From Saccharothrix sp. ALI-22-I (lineage in GTDB: Bacteria; Actinomycetota; Actinomycetes; Mycobacteriales; Pseudonocardiaceae): a stretch of 64,000 nt of DNA. The stretch is from contig NZ_MTQP01000069.1 in assembly GCF_001984175.1 (NCBI RefSeq), positions 372,001 through 436,000 on the forward strand, in the 5' to 3' direction. Numbering within the stretch: the first letter of the stretch is position 1; the number at the start of each line of letters is the position of its first letter. Under the pieces are notes generated by a model. It did not search any database. It saw only the letters and a program-made list of their open reading frames with translations, and was not told the origin of the DNA. The position numbers and the translations under genes were made by a program. This document shows positions 1 through 10,400 of the stretch, one piece after another.

Positions 1-281
1 CGCATCCAGTCCTTGAGCTCCGCCCGCCCGGCGTCGGTCAACGCGTACACCGTCCGCTCGGGCCGTTGCCCTTCGCGTGACGTCTCCTGCTCGACGATGA
101 ACCCGGCCTTGGCGAGCTGCCCGAAGACCATGTAGAGCGAGCCGTGGGTGAACTTGATGCTGCGATCGTCCCCGTGGTCGCGCATGAGCCGGCTCAGCTC
201 GTAGGGGTGCATGGGCTCCCGGACGAGATAGCCGAGCACCGCCAACCCGAGCAGGTTGCCGACCTTCCGCTTGGACTTCAC
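1..281 (-). CDS. PadR-family transcriptional regulator (3' end outside window)
   Basis: This is the N-terminal 93 residues of a PadR-type winged-helix repressor. The translation begins MKSKRKVGNLLGLAVLGYL, continues with the family's HPYELSRLM helix and then GSLYMVFGQLAKAGFI, the recognition-helix and wing region. It ends inside ALTDAGRAELKDWM, so the C-terminal dimerisation coiled coil lies beyond the window edge. The GTG at 279-281 is chosen because AGGAGG lies five bases upstream. It is transcribed away from the metalloprotease gene at 458 and shares its 176-bp upstream region. PadR proteins usually repress a neighbouring gene or themselves, so control of the protease is plausible but is inference. 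Confidence 0.85.
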   Translation of the reverse strand, partial: MKSKRKVGNLLGLAVLGYLVREPMHPYELSRLMRDHGDDRSIKFTHGSLYMVFGQLAKAGFIVEQETSREGQRPERTVYALTDAGRAELKDWM

Positions 282-457
282 CGCCACCTCCTAGTCAACT
301 CTGACTATCCAATACTAACTAGTCAACGTCAACTATTACCCCTCATTACAACCCTACGTATGGGCCTGGTGACGCCGGGCTACTACTGGTTCGTTGGTAC
401 GCGGGAGCCTCCCCCTGTCACGCACGGCTCCCTTCCCTGCACACGAGGAGACCAACG
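282..457. promoter_or_regulatory. Divergent promoter region with GTCAAC repeats
   Basis: This AT-richer spacer separates the PadR gene from the metalloprotease gene. TAGTCAAC occurs at the start of the spacer and again about 30 bases on, where it is followed directly by GTCAACTA. On the minus strand TTGACG is followed after 17 bases by GATAGT, a fair -35/-10 pair for the regulator. The GTCAAC copies overlap this promoter, so they are candidate autoregulatory operator half-sites. No clear promoter for the protease gene was recognised. Its ribosome site GAGGAG lies at about 446-451. Confidence 0.5.
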
Positions 458-1033
458 ATGTTCGTACGAAAGGCCGCACGTGTCGTCGTGACGGTGCTGG
501 GTCTGCTGTTGCCGCTGGTCGCGGTGGCCGCACCCAGTGCGTCGGCGGACCCGCAGGCGCTGGTGCGCACGCTGTACTACGACGTCAGCCAGGCTCAGGA
601 GTTCGCCGCGGACTGGGATCGGGCCGCGACGAACTGGAACAACTCGGTGGCCAACGTCAAGCTGGCCCCCCGGGCCACGGGCACGCCGACCAACATCCGC
701 ATCCTCGCGGACAACGGCTGGCCGCGGGCGTACGTCAGCTCGCTCGGCAACGGGACCGTCTACATGGGACGCCAGGCCGTGGACCAGGGCTACTACCGGC
801 CCCGGATCGCGACGCACGAGATCGGGCACATCCTCGGCCTGCCGGACCGGCGGACCGGGCTGTGCGCCGACCTGATGTCCGGTTCCAGCGCGCCGACGTC
901 GTGCCGCAACGACCTGCCCAACGCCGCGGAACGCGCCGAGGTCGAGCGCCGGTTCGCCGGTCAATTGGCCGCGGCGGACGCGGCGGACGTCCGTGCGGCG
1001 GGCTACCAGGGCACGGAGTGCTTCGTGTTCTGA
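458..1033 (+). CDS. Snapalysin-type secreted metalloprotease (peptidase family M7)
   Basis: This is a 191-residue extracellular zinc endopeptidase of the Streptomyces small neutral protease type. A Sec signal peptide covers about residues 1-30, with cleavage likely after ASA before DPQ. The zinc motif HEIGHILGLPD starts at His120, so the ligands are His120, His124 and Asp130, the HExxHxxGxxD pattern that defines family M7. The downstream Met-turn LMSG and a Cys136/Cys149 pair also match the family. Length is close to the usual precursor size. In Streptomyces such genes are normally paired with a divergent LysR activator; here the divergent neighbour is a PadR protein, which is unusual. The encoded enzyme would hydrolyse proteins outside the cell. 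Confidence 0.9.
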   Translation: MFVRKAARVVVTVLGLLLPLVAVAAPSASADPQALVRTLYYDVSQAQEFAADWDRAATNWNNSVANVKLAPRATGTPTNIRILADNGWPRAYVSSLGNGTVYMGRQAVDQGYYRPRIATHEIGHILGLPDRRTGLCADLMSGSSAPTSCRNDLPNAAERAEVERRFAGQLAAADAADVRAAGYQGTECFVF

Positions 1034-1078
1034 CGCTCGACCGGCCTCGTGGGGTGGCCCAGTGCCGTCTCACGGGGA

Positions 1079-1286
1079 CCTGAAGGTTCGACTCTCGTGG
1101 TCTGAACGTTCAACTCGCCTGTTCTGAACGTTGGACACGCGCGTTCTGAACGTAGGACACGCGCGAGAGTCGAACGCTCAGGTAGGCCGAGTTCAACGCT
1201 CAGGTCAGGTCACGCGCGTCCTGAGTGTTGAACTCACGGGGACCTGAGTGTTCGACTCTCGCGGCCTGGGGGGTTCGACTCTCGGG
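1079..1286. repeat. Array of nine 22-bp repeat units, partly inverted
   Basis: Units resembling CTGAACGTTCGACTCTCG recur with a 22-bp step. Four forward copies start at 1081, 1103, 1125 and 1147. Two reversed copies start at 1180 and 1202 on the minus strand. Three more forward copies start at 1222, 1245 and 1267. Because of the reversal, 1162-1183 pairs with 1242-1263 at 21 of 22 positions, and inside it 1190-1205 pairs with 1220-1235 at 15 of 16. The array fills the gap between two convergent genes, the protease and mbtH, so it could act as a bidirectional terminator. Confidence 0.85.
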
Positions 1287-1481
1287 TTAGCGGAGGGTGA
1301 GGGGGCGGAGGTCGGTCCAGTGGTCTTCGACGTAGGCGAGGCAGGCGTCGCGGGTGTCGGGACCGAAGCGGGGGGTCCAGCCGGCGGGGATGTCGGCGAA
1401 CGAGGGCCACAGGGAGTGCTGGTCCTCGGCGTTGACGAGGACGTGGAAGCGGCCTTCGGGGTCTTCGAACGGGTTGGTCAC
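1287..1481 (-). CDS. MbtH-like NRPS chaperone
   Basis: This 64-residue protein carries the MbtH signature: an N-terminal NPFED, then NAEDQHSLWPSFADIPAGW with the conserved Trp and Pro positions, and a C-terminal helix with LAYVEDHWTDLRP. MbtH proteins bind NRPS adenylation domains and are needed for their solubility and activity. The start is GTG at 1479-1481. It overlaps the NRPS stop in the four bases GTGA, and the ribosome site GGAGG lies inside the last NRPS codons, so the two are translationally coupled. It is the last gene of the siderophore transcription unit. Confidence 0.95.
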   Translation of the reverse strand: MTNPFEDPEGRFHVLVNAEDQHSLWPSFADIPAGWTPRFGPDTRDACLAYVEDHWTDLRPLTLR

Positions 1482-4400
1482 GGCTCGATCCTCCGGTCAG
1501 GGTCGGTGGTCGCGCGGTGCAGGTGGTCCAGCACGGCGTCGGCCAGGTGTTGGGCAGTGGTCGGGGTGAACAGGTCGGTGGCGTAGACCAGGAAGCACGG
1601 CACGGGGCCGTCGTCCTGCGGTTCGTAGAAGCTGACGGTCAGTTCGGCCGGCGTGGTGCCGGTGGGCACGGCTTCGAGTGCGCCGGTGTCGCCTTCCAGC
1701 GTCGACAGGACCGCCTTCTCGTGGTGGACGATCATGATCTGCGGGTCGGCGGGCACCTGCACGTCGGCGTGGTCGAGTGCGGCCAGGTTGGTGGCGCGGA
1801 TGCGGGCCAGCAGTTCGGTGTAGCCGGGGCTGCCGGCGGTGTCGGTGCGCAGCACGATCCGGTTGAAGAACGAGCCGACCAGATCGGCCAGCGCCTCCTC
1901 GGTCCGGCCGGCCACCATGGTCCCGATGGGGATGTCGGTGCCGTACGGCGTGAGCGCGGCGGCCACGGCCGCCTGCACGATCATGAACATGCTGGTGCCG
2001 GTCAGGGCCGCCAGCCGGTCGATGGACGCGTGCAGTGAAGCCGGGAGCGAGAACGGGATCACCTCGGCGGCGTAACGGCCCGACCGGCGCTCACCGGAGT
2101 AAGGCAGAGCGAGCACCGGAAGGTCGCGCAACGTCTCGTGCCAGAACGCGTGCTGCTTCTCCCCCACCGACTCCACGACGTCCAGCGACCACAACGTGTA
2201 GTCGGCATAGGTCACCGGCAACTCGGTCCACTGTGGAGCTTCACCGGCACGGCGGGCCGCGTAGGCGTGCTGGAGGTCGCGGAACAGCGGCACCACCGAC
2301 CACTCGTCCACCGCGAGGTAGCTCATGGTCAGCAACAACGCCTGTGCACCGGACGCGTCCTCGACCAGCCGGGCCAACACGGGCGGCTGTGCGGTCAGGT
2401 CCACCGACTCGGCGGCGAACGCGGACAACGCGTCGTCCAACGCCACCACCGGCACCACCTCCAGCGGCGACACGGCCACGGCGCGCTGCACGTCCCCGTC
2501 CAGCACCGTGCGCAACGGCTCGTGACGACCGACGACGTCCGCGTACGCCGCGACGAGAGCGGGCACGTCGAACGGCGTCCGAGCACGCAGAGCCAGAGCG
2601 TGGTCCCAGGACGACGACACACGCCCCCGCTGCACGGGCGCCAACGGCAGGTCCACCGGCCGGTCGAACCGGCGCAACCGCGGCCGGGCCGACGTGGCGC
2701 CGGTCAGCCGCCCGGCCAGCCCGGCGACGGTCGGCGAGTCGAACACGTCGCGCAACGCGATGTCGACCCCGAACACCGACCGGATCTTGCCGACCAGCCG
2801 CATGGACGCCATCGAGTGGCCGCCGAGGGTGAAGAAGTTGTCGTGGATGCCCGGCGACACGCCCAACAGCTCGGCGAACAGCTCCGCGATCGCCTTCTGC
2901 TCCGGTGTCACCGGCCGGTCGTCGCCGGTCAGCGCGGACCAGTCCGGCTGGGGCAGGGCACGCCGGTCGAGCTTGCCGTTCGGCGTCAGCGGCAGCGGGC
3001 CGTCGAGGAAGATCACCGTGGCCGGGACCATGTACTCGGGAAGCCGTTCGGCGGCGAACGCCCGCAGGTCGTCCGTGGTCGAACCGACCACGTACCCGAC
3101 GAGCCTGGTCACGTCACCCGTGCGGTCGGCGACGACGGCCGCCTGCGCCACGTCCGGGTGCCGGGCCAGGGCGGCCTCGATCTCCCCGAGTTCGATCCGG
3201 AACCCGCGGATCTTCACCTGGGTGTCGACGCGGCCCAGGAAGTCCAGGTTGCCGTCGGCACGCCAGCGCGCGCGGTCGCCGGTGCGGTACATGCGAGCGC
3301 CAGGCGGGCCGAACGGCGAGGCGACGAACCGGGACGCGGTCAGGGCCGGCCGGCCGAGGTAACCGCGGGCCAGGCCGCGTCCGGCCACGTACAGCTCGCC
3401 GACCACGCCGGGCGGCACCGGGCGCAGCCGGTCGTCCAGCACGTACACGGTGGTGTTGGGGTCGGGGATGCCGATGGGCACCGCCGTGTCCCAGTCCGGC
3501 CGCGCCTTCCACAGCGTGGAGTTGACCGTGGCCTCGGTGAGGCCGTAGGCGGCGAGCAGGTTGAGCCGTCCCGCCCAGCGGCCGATCACGTCCGGTGGCA
3601 CGGTCTCGGTGCCGACCAGGATGGTGGAGCCCTCGGGCAGTTCGCAGTCGGCGGGCAGCGCGGACACCAGCGACGGCGGCAGGATCATGTGCGTGATCCG
3701 GCGGTCGCGCAGGAAGTCGGTGAGCTCCGGGCCGGCCACACGCACCTCGTCGGGCGCGAACACCAGCCGTCCGCCGACGCACAGCGCCATGGTCAGCTCG
3801 AACACTGCCACGTCGAACCCGACCGACGCGAACTGGAGCACCCGGCTCTCCGACGTGAGCCCCATCCGGTCGATGGCCGTCGCGGCGAGGCTGGAGATGC
3901 CCTCGTGCGGCACCACCACACCCTTCGGCCGACCCGTCGAGCCGGACGTGTAGATCACGTACATCGCGGAGTCCAGGGCGGGCGGCCCACCGTCCACAGC
4001 GGACTCGTCCAGCGCGGCCAGTTCCGCCACCACGGATGGCGAGTCCAGCAGCACGGCGGGCACCGGAACCGGCGCGGCGGACGTGGTCACGACGATCGAA
4101 GCCGCCGAGTCCTCGATCATGTACGTGATCCGGTCGGCCGGGTGGGACAGGTCGAGCGGCAGGTAAGCCGCGCCGAGCTTCAGGGTGGCCACGACGGTCG
4201 CGACCATGTCCGCCGACTTGGGCACCGCGATGCCCACCACCGACTCGCGGCCGACACCGCGTGCGGCGAGCAGTCGGGCGATCCGGTTGGACCGGGCGTC
4301 GAGCCAGGCGTAGCTGACCGACCGGCTGCGGTCGACCACGGCCACCGCGTCGGGTGTCGCGGCGACGCACCGGGCGAACATCGCCGTGAACGTCTCCTCC

Positions 4401-7400
4401 GCCACCACCCGGGCGGTCCGGTTGAACTCGTCCACCACGCGCCGGCGCTCGTCGGGAGCCAGCAGGTCCACCGCGCTCACCGGCGCGGACGGCGTGGCCA
4501 GCACGGCGTCGACCAGCGTGGTCAGCCGCGCGCCGAGGCGTTCGACGGTCACCCGGTCGAACAGGTCGGTCGCGTACTCCAGCCGGCACGTGACCGGCCC
4601 GTCGACCACCTCGGTGAAGCTGAACACCAGGTCGAACTTCGCGGTCGTGGTCTCGTGGCCGACCCACGTCACCGGCAGGCCGTCGAACGACCCCGCGTCA
4701 CCGCCCCGGCTGTGGTAGCCGACCATCACCTGGAACAGCGGGTTGCGCGCCGCCGACCGGAGCGGGTTGAGCCGGTCCACCACGGCCTCGAACGGCACGT
4801 CCTGGTGCGAGAACGCGGCCAGCGACGTCTCCTTCACCCGCCCCACCAGGTCGGCGAAACTCGGGTCACCGGACAGGTCGGCCCGCAGCACGAGGGTGTT
4901 GACGAAGAACCCGACCAGGTCGTCCAACGCCTCATCGGTGCGACCCGCGATCGGCGCGCCCAACGGGATGTCGTCGCCCGCGCCGAGCCGACCCAGCAGA
5001 GCCGCCACAGCCGCCTGCAACACCATGAACATCGACGCACCGGACGTCTGCGCGAGCGCCCGCAGCCCGTCGGCCGTCTCCGGCTCGAACACGACTTCCA
5101 GGTCCGAGCCGTGGAACGTCGGCCGCGCCGGACGCGGCCGGTCCACCGGCAGCTCCAGCTCCTCGGGCACACCGGCCAACGCCCGCGCCCAGAAGTCCAG
5201 CTGCTCCTCGCCGACGACGTCGAGCACGTTCCGTTGCCACACGGTGTAGTCCGCGTACTGCACGGGCAGCGGCGTCCACCGCGGCGCTTCACCGGCCCGC
5301 CGCGCCCGGTACGCCGACGCGAGGTCGCGCAGGAACGGCCGGTCGGACCACTCATCGGTGGTGATGTGGTGCAGCAGGATGACGACCAGGTGCTCGTCCT
5401 CGCCCAGCGACGCGATCGTGACCCGCAACGGCAGCTCGGTGTGCAGGTCGAACGGCCGCTCGACCTCGTCGCGCACGATGCCGGGCACGTCGTCCTCAAC
5501 AGCCGAACGCACTACCACCACGGGCGTGACGTCGTGCAGCACCCGCTGGAACGGCGCGCCCTCGTGCTCGCCGAACACCGTCCGCAGTGCCTCGTGCCGG
5601 TCGACCACGTCACCGAGGGCGGCGGTGAACGCGGGCACGTCCAGCGGGCCGTGCAGCTTGAACACCAGCGGGAAGTTGTACGCGGCGGACGTGCCCTCCA
5701 TCTGCTGGATCAGCCACAGCCGCTGCTGCGCCGACGACAGCGGCAGCTCGGCGGGCCGTTCGACCGGCACCAGCGGCGGGCGCGCCGAACCGCCACCGGC
5801 CCGTGACGCCAGTTCGGCGACGGTGGGCGCGTCGAACAGGTCGCGGATCGCCAGTTCGACGCCCAGCGCCGACCGGGCCCGGCTGATCAGCCGGGTGGCG
5901 AGCAGCGAGTGGCCGCCGAGGTCGAAGAAGTTGTCCTCCACACCCACCGACGGCACGCCGAGGATGTCGGCGAACAACCCGCACAGCACTTCCTCTTCAC
6001 GGGTCGCGGCGGCACGCGACGACGCGCCGCCTGCCACCACGGGCTTCGGCAGGGCGCGCACGTCGAGTTTGCCGTTCACGGTCAGCGGCAGCGCGTCCAC
6101 CGGCATGATCGCGGCGGGCACCATGTAGTCGGGCAGGCCGGACTTGAGGCCGTCCTTCAACACCGCCGGTTCGACGGAGGACACCACGTACCCGATGAGC
6201 CGCTTCACGCCACCAGGACCGGCGTCCACCACGACCGCCGCGTGCGTCACGCCCGGCTGGGCGGCCAGCGCCGACTCGACCTCGCCCAGCTCGACCCGGT
6301 AGCCGCGGATCTTGACCTGGTCGTCGGTGCGGCCGAGGAAGTCCAGGTTGCCGGCCGAAGACCTGCTTGCGGGGTCGAGCGAAGACACAGCACGGGCGCG
6401 CACCAGGTCACCCGTGCGGTACATGCGGGTTCCGGGCGGGCCGTACGGGTCGGCGACGAACCGCTCGGCGGTCAGGCCGAACCGGTCGTGGTAGCCGCGG
6501 GCCAGGCCGATGCCCGCGATGTACAGCTCACCGGGCGAGCCGGGCGGCACCGGCCGCAGGTGCGCGTCCAGCACGTACGCGCGGGTGTTCCGGATCGCCT
6601 TGCCGACCGTCGCCGTCTCACTGTCCTCAGTGGACGCGCCGAGCGTGTTGATCGTGTACTCGGTCGGCCCGTACAGGTTGTATCCGTACGTGCCGGGGGT
6701 TTCGCGCAGCCGCTGCCACACCGATTCCGGCACGGCCTCGCCGCCCAGCAGCACCAGCGCGGGCACGTGGTTGTCCAGCAGACCCTCTTCGATGAGCAGC
6801 TGGGCGTAGGTCGGGGTCACGTTGACCACGTCGATCAGGTGCTCGTCGCAGTACGCGACCAGGGCCGCCGCGTCACGGCGCAGCTCCTCGTCGCACACGT
6901 GCACCTCGTGACCCTCGACCAGCCACAGCAGTTCTTCCCACGACATGTCGAACGCGAACGACACGGTGTGCGCGATGCGCAGCCGCCGTCCCCCGGCCGC
7001 CGCGATGGCGGGTGCGAAGATCGCCTGCTGGTGGTTGAGCTGCATGTTCGTCAGACCGCGGTACGGCGTGACCACGCCCTTCGGGCGACCGGTCGAGCCG
7101 GACGTGTAGATCACGTACGCCGGGTGCTCCAACGAGAACCGCGGCCACTCCACGTCAGCGGGCACGTCGTCCGGGTCCAGATCGTCCGGGCCCAGATCGT
7201 CCAGGCACAGCGCGTCCGGCACCAGGCCGACCGCCGTGGTCGACAGCACGCACAGCGGCTTGGTGTCCTCGATCATCAGCAGCAGCCGGTCGGCCGGGTG
7301 GTCGAGGTCCAGCGGCAGGTAGGCGGCGCCGGTGCGCAGCACCGCGAACAACGCCACCACCATCTCGGTGGTGCGCGGCAACGCCAGCGCGACCACCCGT

Positions 7401-10400
7401 TCCGGCCCCGCGCCCCGGCTGATCAGCAGCCGGGCCAGGGTGTCGATCCGGTCCTGCAACTCGGCGTAGGTCAGCCGCTCGTCACCGAACACCAGCGCGG
7501 TCGCGTCCGGCGTCTTGCGCGCCTGGGCGACCAGCAGGTCGGCGACGGTGTCCTCGATCATCGAGTCGGCGCTGGCGTCCCACTCGGCGGCCAACGCGCG
7601 GCGCTCGTGGTCGGGCAGCACGTCGAGCGCGCCGAGCAGCGCGTCCGGCGCGTCGACCAGCCGTTCCAGCACGGTCGTGTACCGGGCGAGCAGGGCCTCG
7701 GCCGCGTCGGTGGCGAAGATGTCCGGCCGGGAGGCGAGCGTGACGCGGGTGCGGGCGCCCGGCGTGATGATGAGCGTCAGCGGGAAGTGCGTGCCGTCCA
7801 CATTGGACACGTCGAGCACGCCGTACTCGTCGGACAGCTCGTTCTGCCGGTCTTCGCCGTCACCGGTGCGCAGCACGAACAGCGTGTCGAACAGCTGCCG
7901 GTGCCCGGCTTCCTGCTGGATCTCACCGAGGCCGACGTGCTCGTAGGACATCAGCGCGGTCCGCTCGGCCTGGATGCGCCGCAGCAGCTCCAGCACGGTC
8001 TCGCGGGGGTTGACCGCGATCCGGGTGGGGATGGTGTTGAGGAACATGCCGATGACGTGCTCGACGCCGTCGACCTCGACCGGGCGGCCCGCGACGGCGG
8101 TGCCGAACACCACGTCGTCCCGGCCGACCTGACTGGCCAGCACCAGCGCCCAGGCGGCGTTGAACACGGCGTTGGCGGTCAGGCCGTGCTGCCGGGCCTG
8201 CGTCCTGATCCGGTCGGTCAGGTCCTCGGTCAACTCCCGGTGGAACTCGGCCGGGATGACCGGCTCGCGAGAGCGGTCCACCGGCGCGACCAGGGTCGGC
8301 TCGCGCAGGCCGGACAGGGCGGTGCGCCACGCTCGCCGTGCGGCGTCGTGGTCCTGGCGGGCCAGCCACGTCAGGTAGTCGCGGTAGGAGCCGGGCGGCG
8401 GCAGTTCGGCTTCGACGTCCCGGTACAGCTCCAGCAGCTGCTCCAGGAACAGCCACGCCGACCAGCCGTCCCACAGGATCAGGTGGTGGGTGATGACGAG
8501 CCGGTCGCGGCCGTCGGGCAGCCGCAGCACCAGGAACCGGCACAGCGGCGGCGCGGCCAGGTCGAACCGCTCGCGCCGGTCGGCGGCCAGCACGTCGGAC
8601 ATCCCGGCTTCGTCGGCCAGGTCGACCACGCGCAGCGGGATCTCCAGGCCGGGCGCGATGAACTGCACCGGTGCCGGAACGCCGTCGCTGGTGAAACCGG
8701 CGCGCAGGCTCGGGTTGCGGTCCAGCAGGGCGGCGCCCGCGCGGCGCAGCCGGTCGACGTCGAGCCGGCCGGCGAAGTCCATCGTCTCCTGGGAGAGGTA
8801 GACGTCGAGCGCGTCGGTGTCGTAGCTGGAGTGGAAGTACAGGCCCTCCTGCAACGGCGAGAGCGGCCAGACGTCCTCCGCCTCGGGCAGGGCGCGGCGC
8901 TGTTCGGCGGTCAGCACGAGCAGCGGGGCGTCCACGACCGTGTTCGTGACGCTCTCGACGGCCGCGAGTGCGGCCACCGTGCGGTGCTCGAACACGTCAC
9001 GCGGGCTGATCCCGATACCGAGCTTGCGGGCCCGGCTGGACACCGCGATGGACGTGATGCTGTCGCCGCCGAGCACGAAGAAATCGTCGTCCACGCCGAG
9101 TTCGGTCACTCCGAGCACGTGGGCGAACACCTCGCACAGCAGGCGTTCCCGCTCGGTCTCCGGCGCACGGCGTTCGGTCTTCACGACGGTCGGCGACGGC
9201 AGGGCGTTCTGGTCGAGCTTGCCGCTGGGCGTGAGCGGGAAGTCCGGCAACGCCACCAGGGCGTGCGGGACCATCGCGGCGGGCAGGGCTTCGGCGATCC
9301 CGGCGCGCAGCGCGTCGAGGTCCACGTCTGCCGGGGTCACGTAACCCAGGAGCTGGTTGTCCCGGGCGATCACGGCGGCGCGCCGGACACCGGGCAGCTT
9401 GCCCAGCGCGGACTCGACCTCGCCCAGTTCGATCCGGTTGCCGCGCACCTTGACCTGCCGGTCGGTGCGACCGAGGTAGACGATCGCGCCGTCCGGTCGG
9501 CGCACCACCAGGTCACCGGTGCGGTACATGCGGGAGCCCGGCCCACCGAACGGGTTGGCCACGAACCGCTCGGCCGTGAGCGCGAACCGGCCGTGGTAGC
9601 CCATGGCGAGCTGCACGCCCGCCAGGTACAGCTCACCCGGCACACCGGTCGGGACGGGCCGCAGGAACGGGTCGAGCACGTGCAGCTGGGTGTTCCACAC
9701 CGGGCGGCCGATCGGCACGGCCGGGTCGGGCGCGGCGTCGTACTCGAAGTAGGTGACGTCGACGGCGGCCTCGGTGGGGCCGTAGAGGTTGTGCAGCGGC
9801 ACGGCGGTCAGTTCGAGCCAACGGCCGGCCACGTCACCGGTCAACGCCTCACCGCTGCTGAAGATCCGGCGCAGGCTCGCCGACCACGCGGCGCTCTCGT
9901 AGACCTCGGGGACGCCGAGGAACGCGGCCAGCATCGACGGCACGAAGTGCAGCGTGGTGATCCGCTCCTGCCGGATCAGCTCGGCCAGGTAGGCGGGGTC
10001 GCGGTGGCCGTCCGGCCTGGCGAGCACGACGGCCGCGCCTTCGCACAGCGCCCAGAAGAACTCCCACACGGATACGTCGAAGCTCGACGGGGTCTTCTGG
10101 AGCACGCGGTCGTCGGCAGCCAGGCCGTACTCGTGCTGCATCCACGCCAGGCGGTTCACGATCGCACGGTGCGTGACCACGACGCCCTTGGGTCGTCCGG
10201 TCGAGCCGGAGGTGTAGATCAGGTAGGCGGCCTGGTCGGGTCGGACGGCGGGCAGTTCGACGTCCGGTGCCGTGGTTCCGGTGCAGTCTTCGGGGCGCAC
10301 GACGGTCGTCGCGCCCGAGTCGGCGAGCATGAACTCGATGCGGTCGGCCGGGTAGTCGAGGTCGAGCGGCAGGTAGGCGGCGCCGGATTTGAGCACGCCC

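Noticed and set aside
1079..1286. CRISPR array
   Set aside because: The units are 22 bp with no unique spacers between them, some are inverted, and no cas genes are near.
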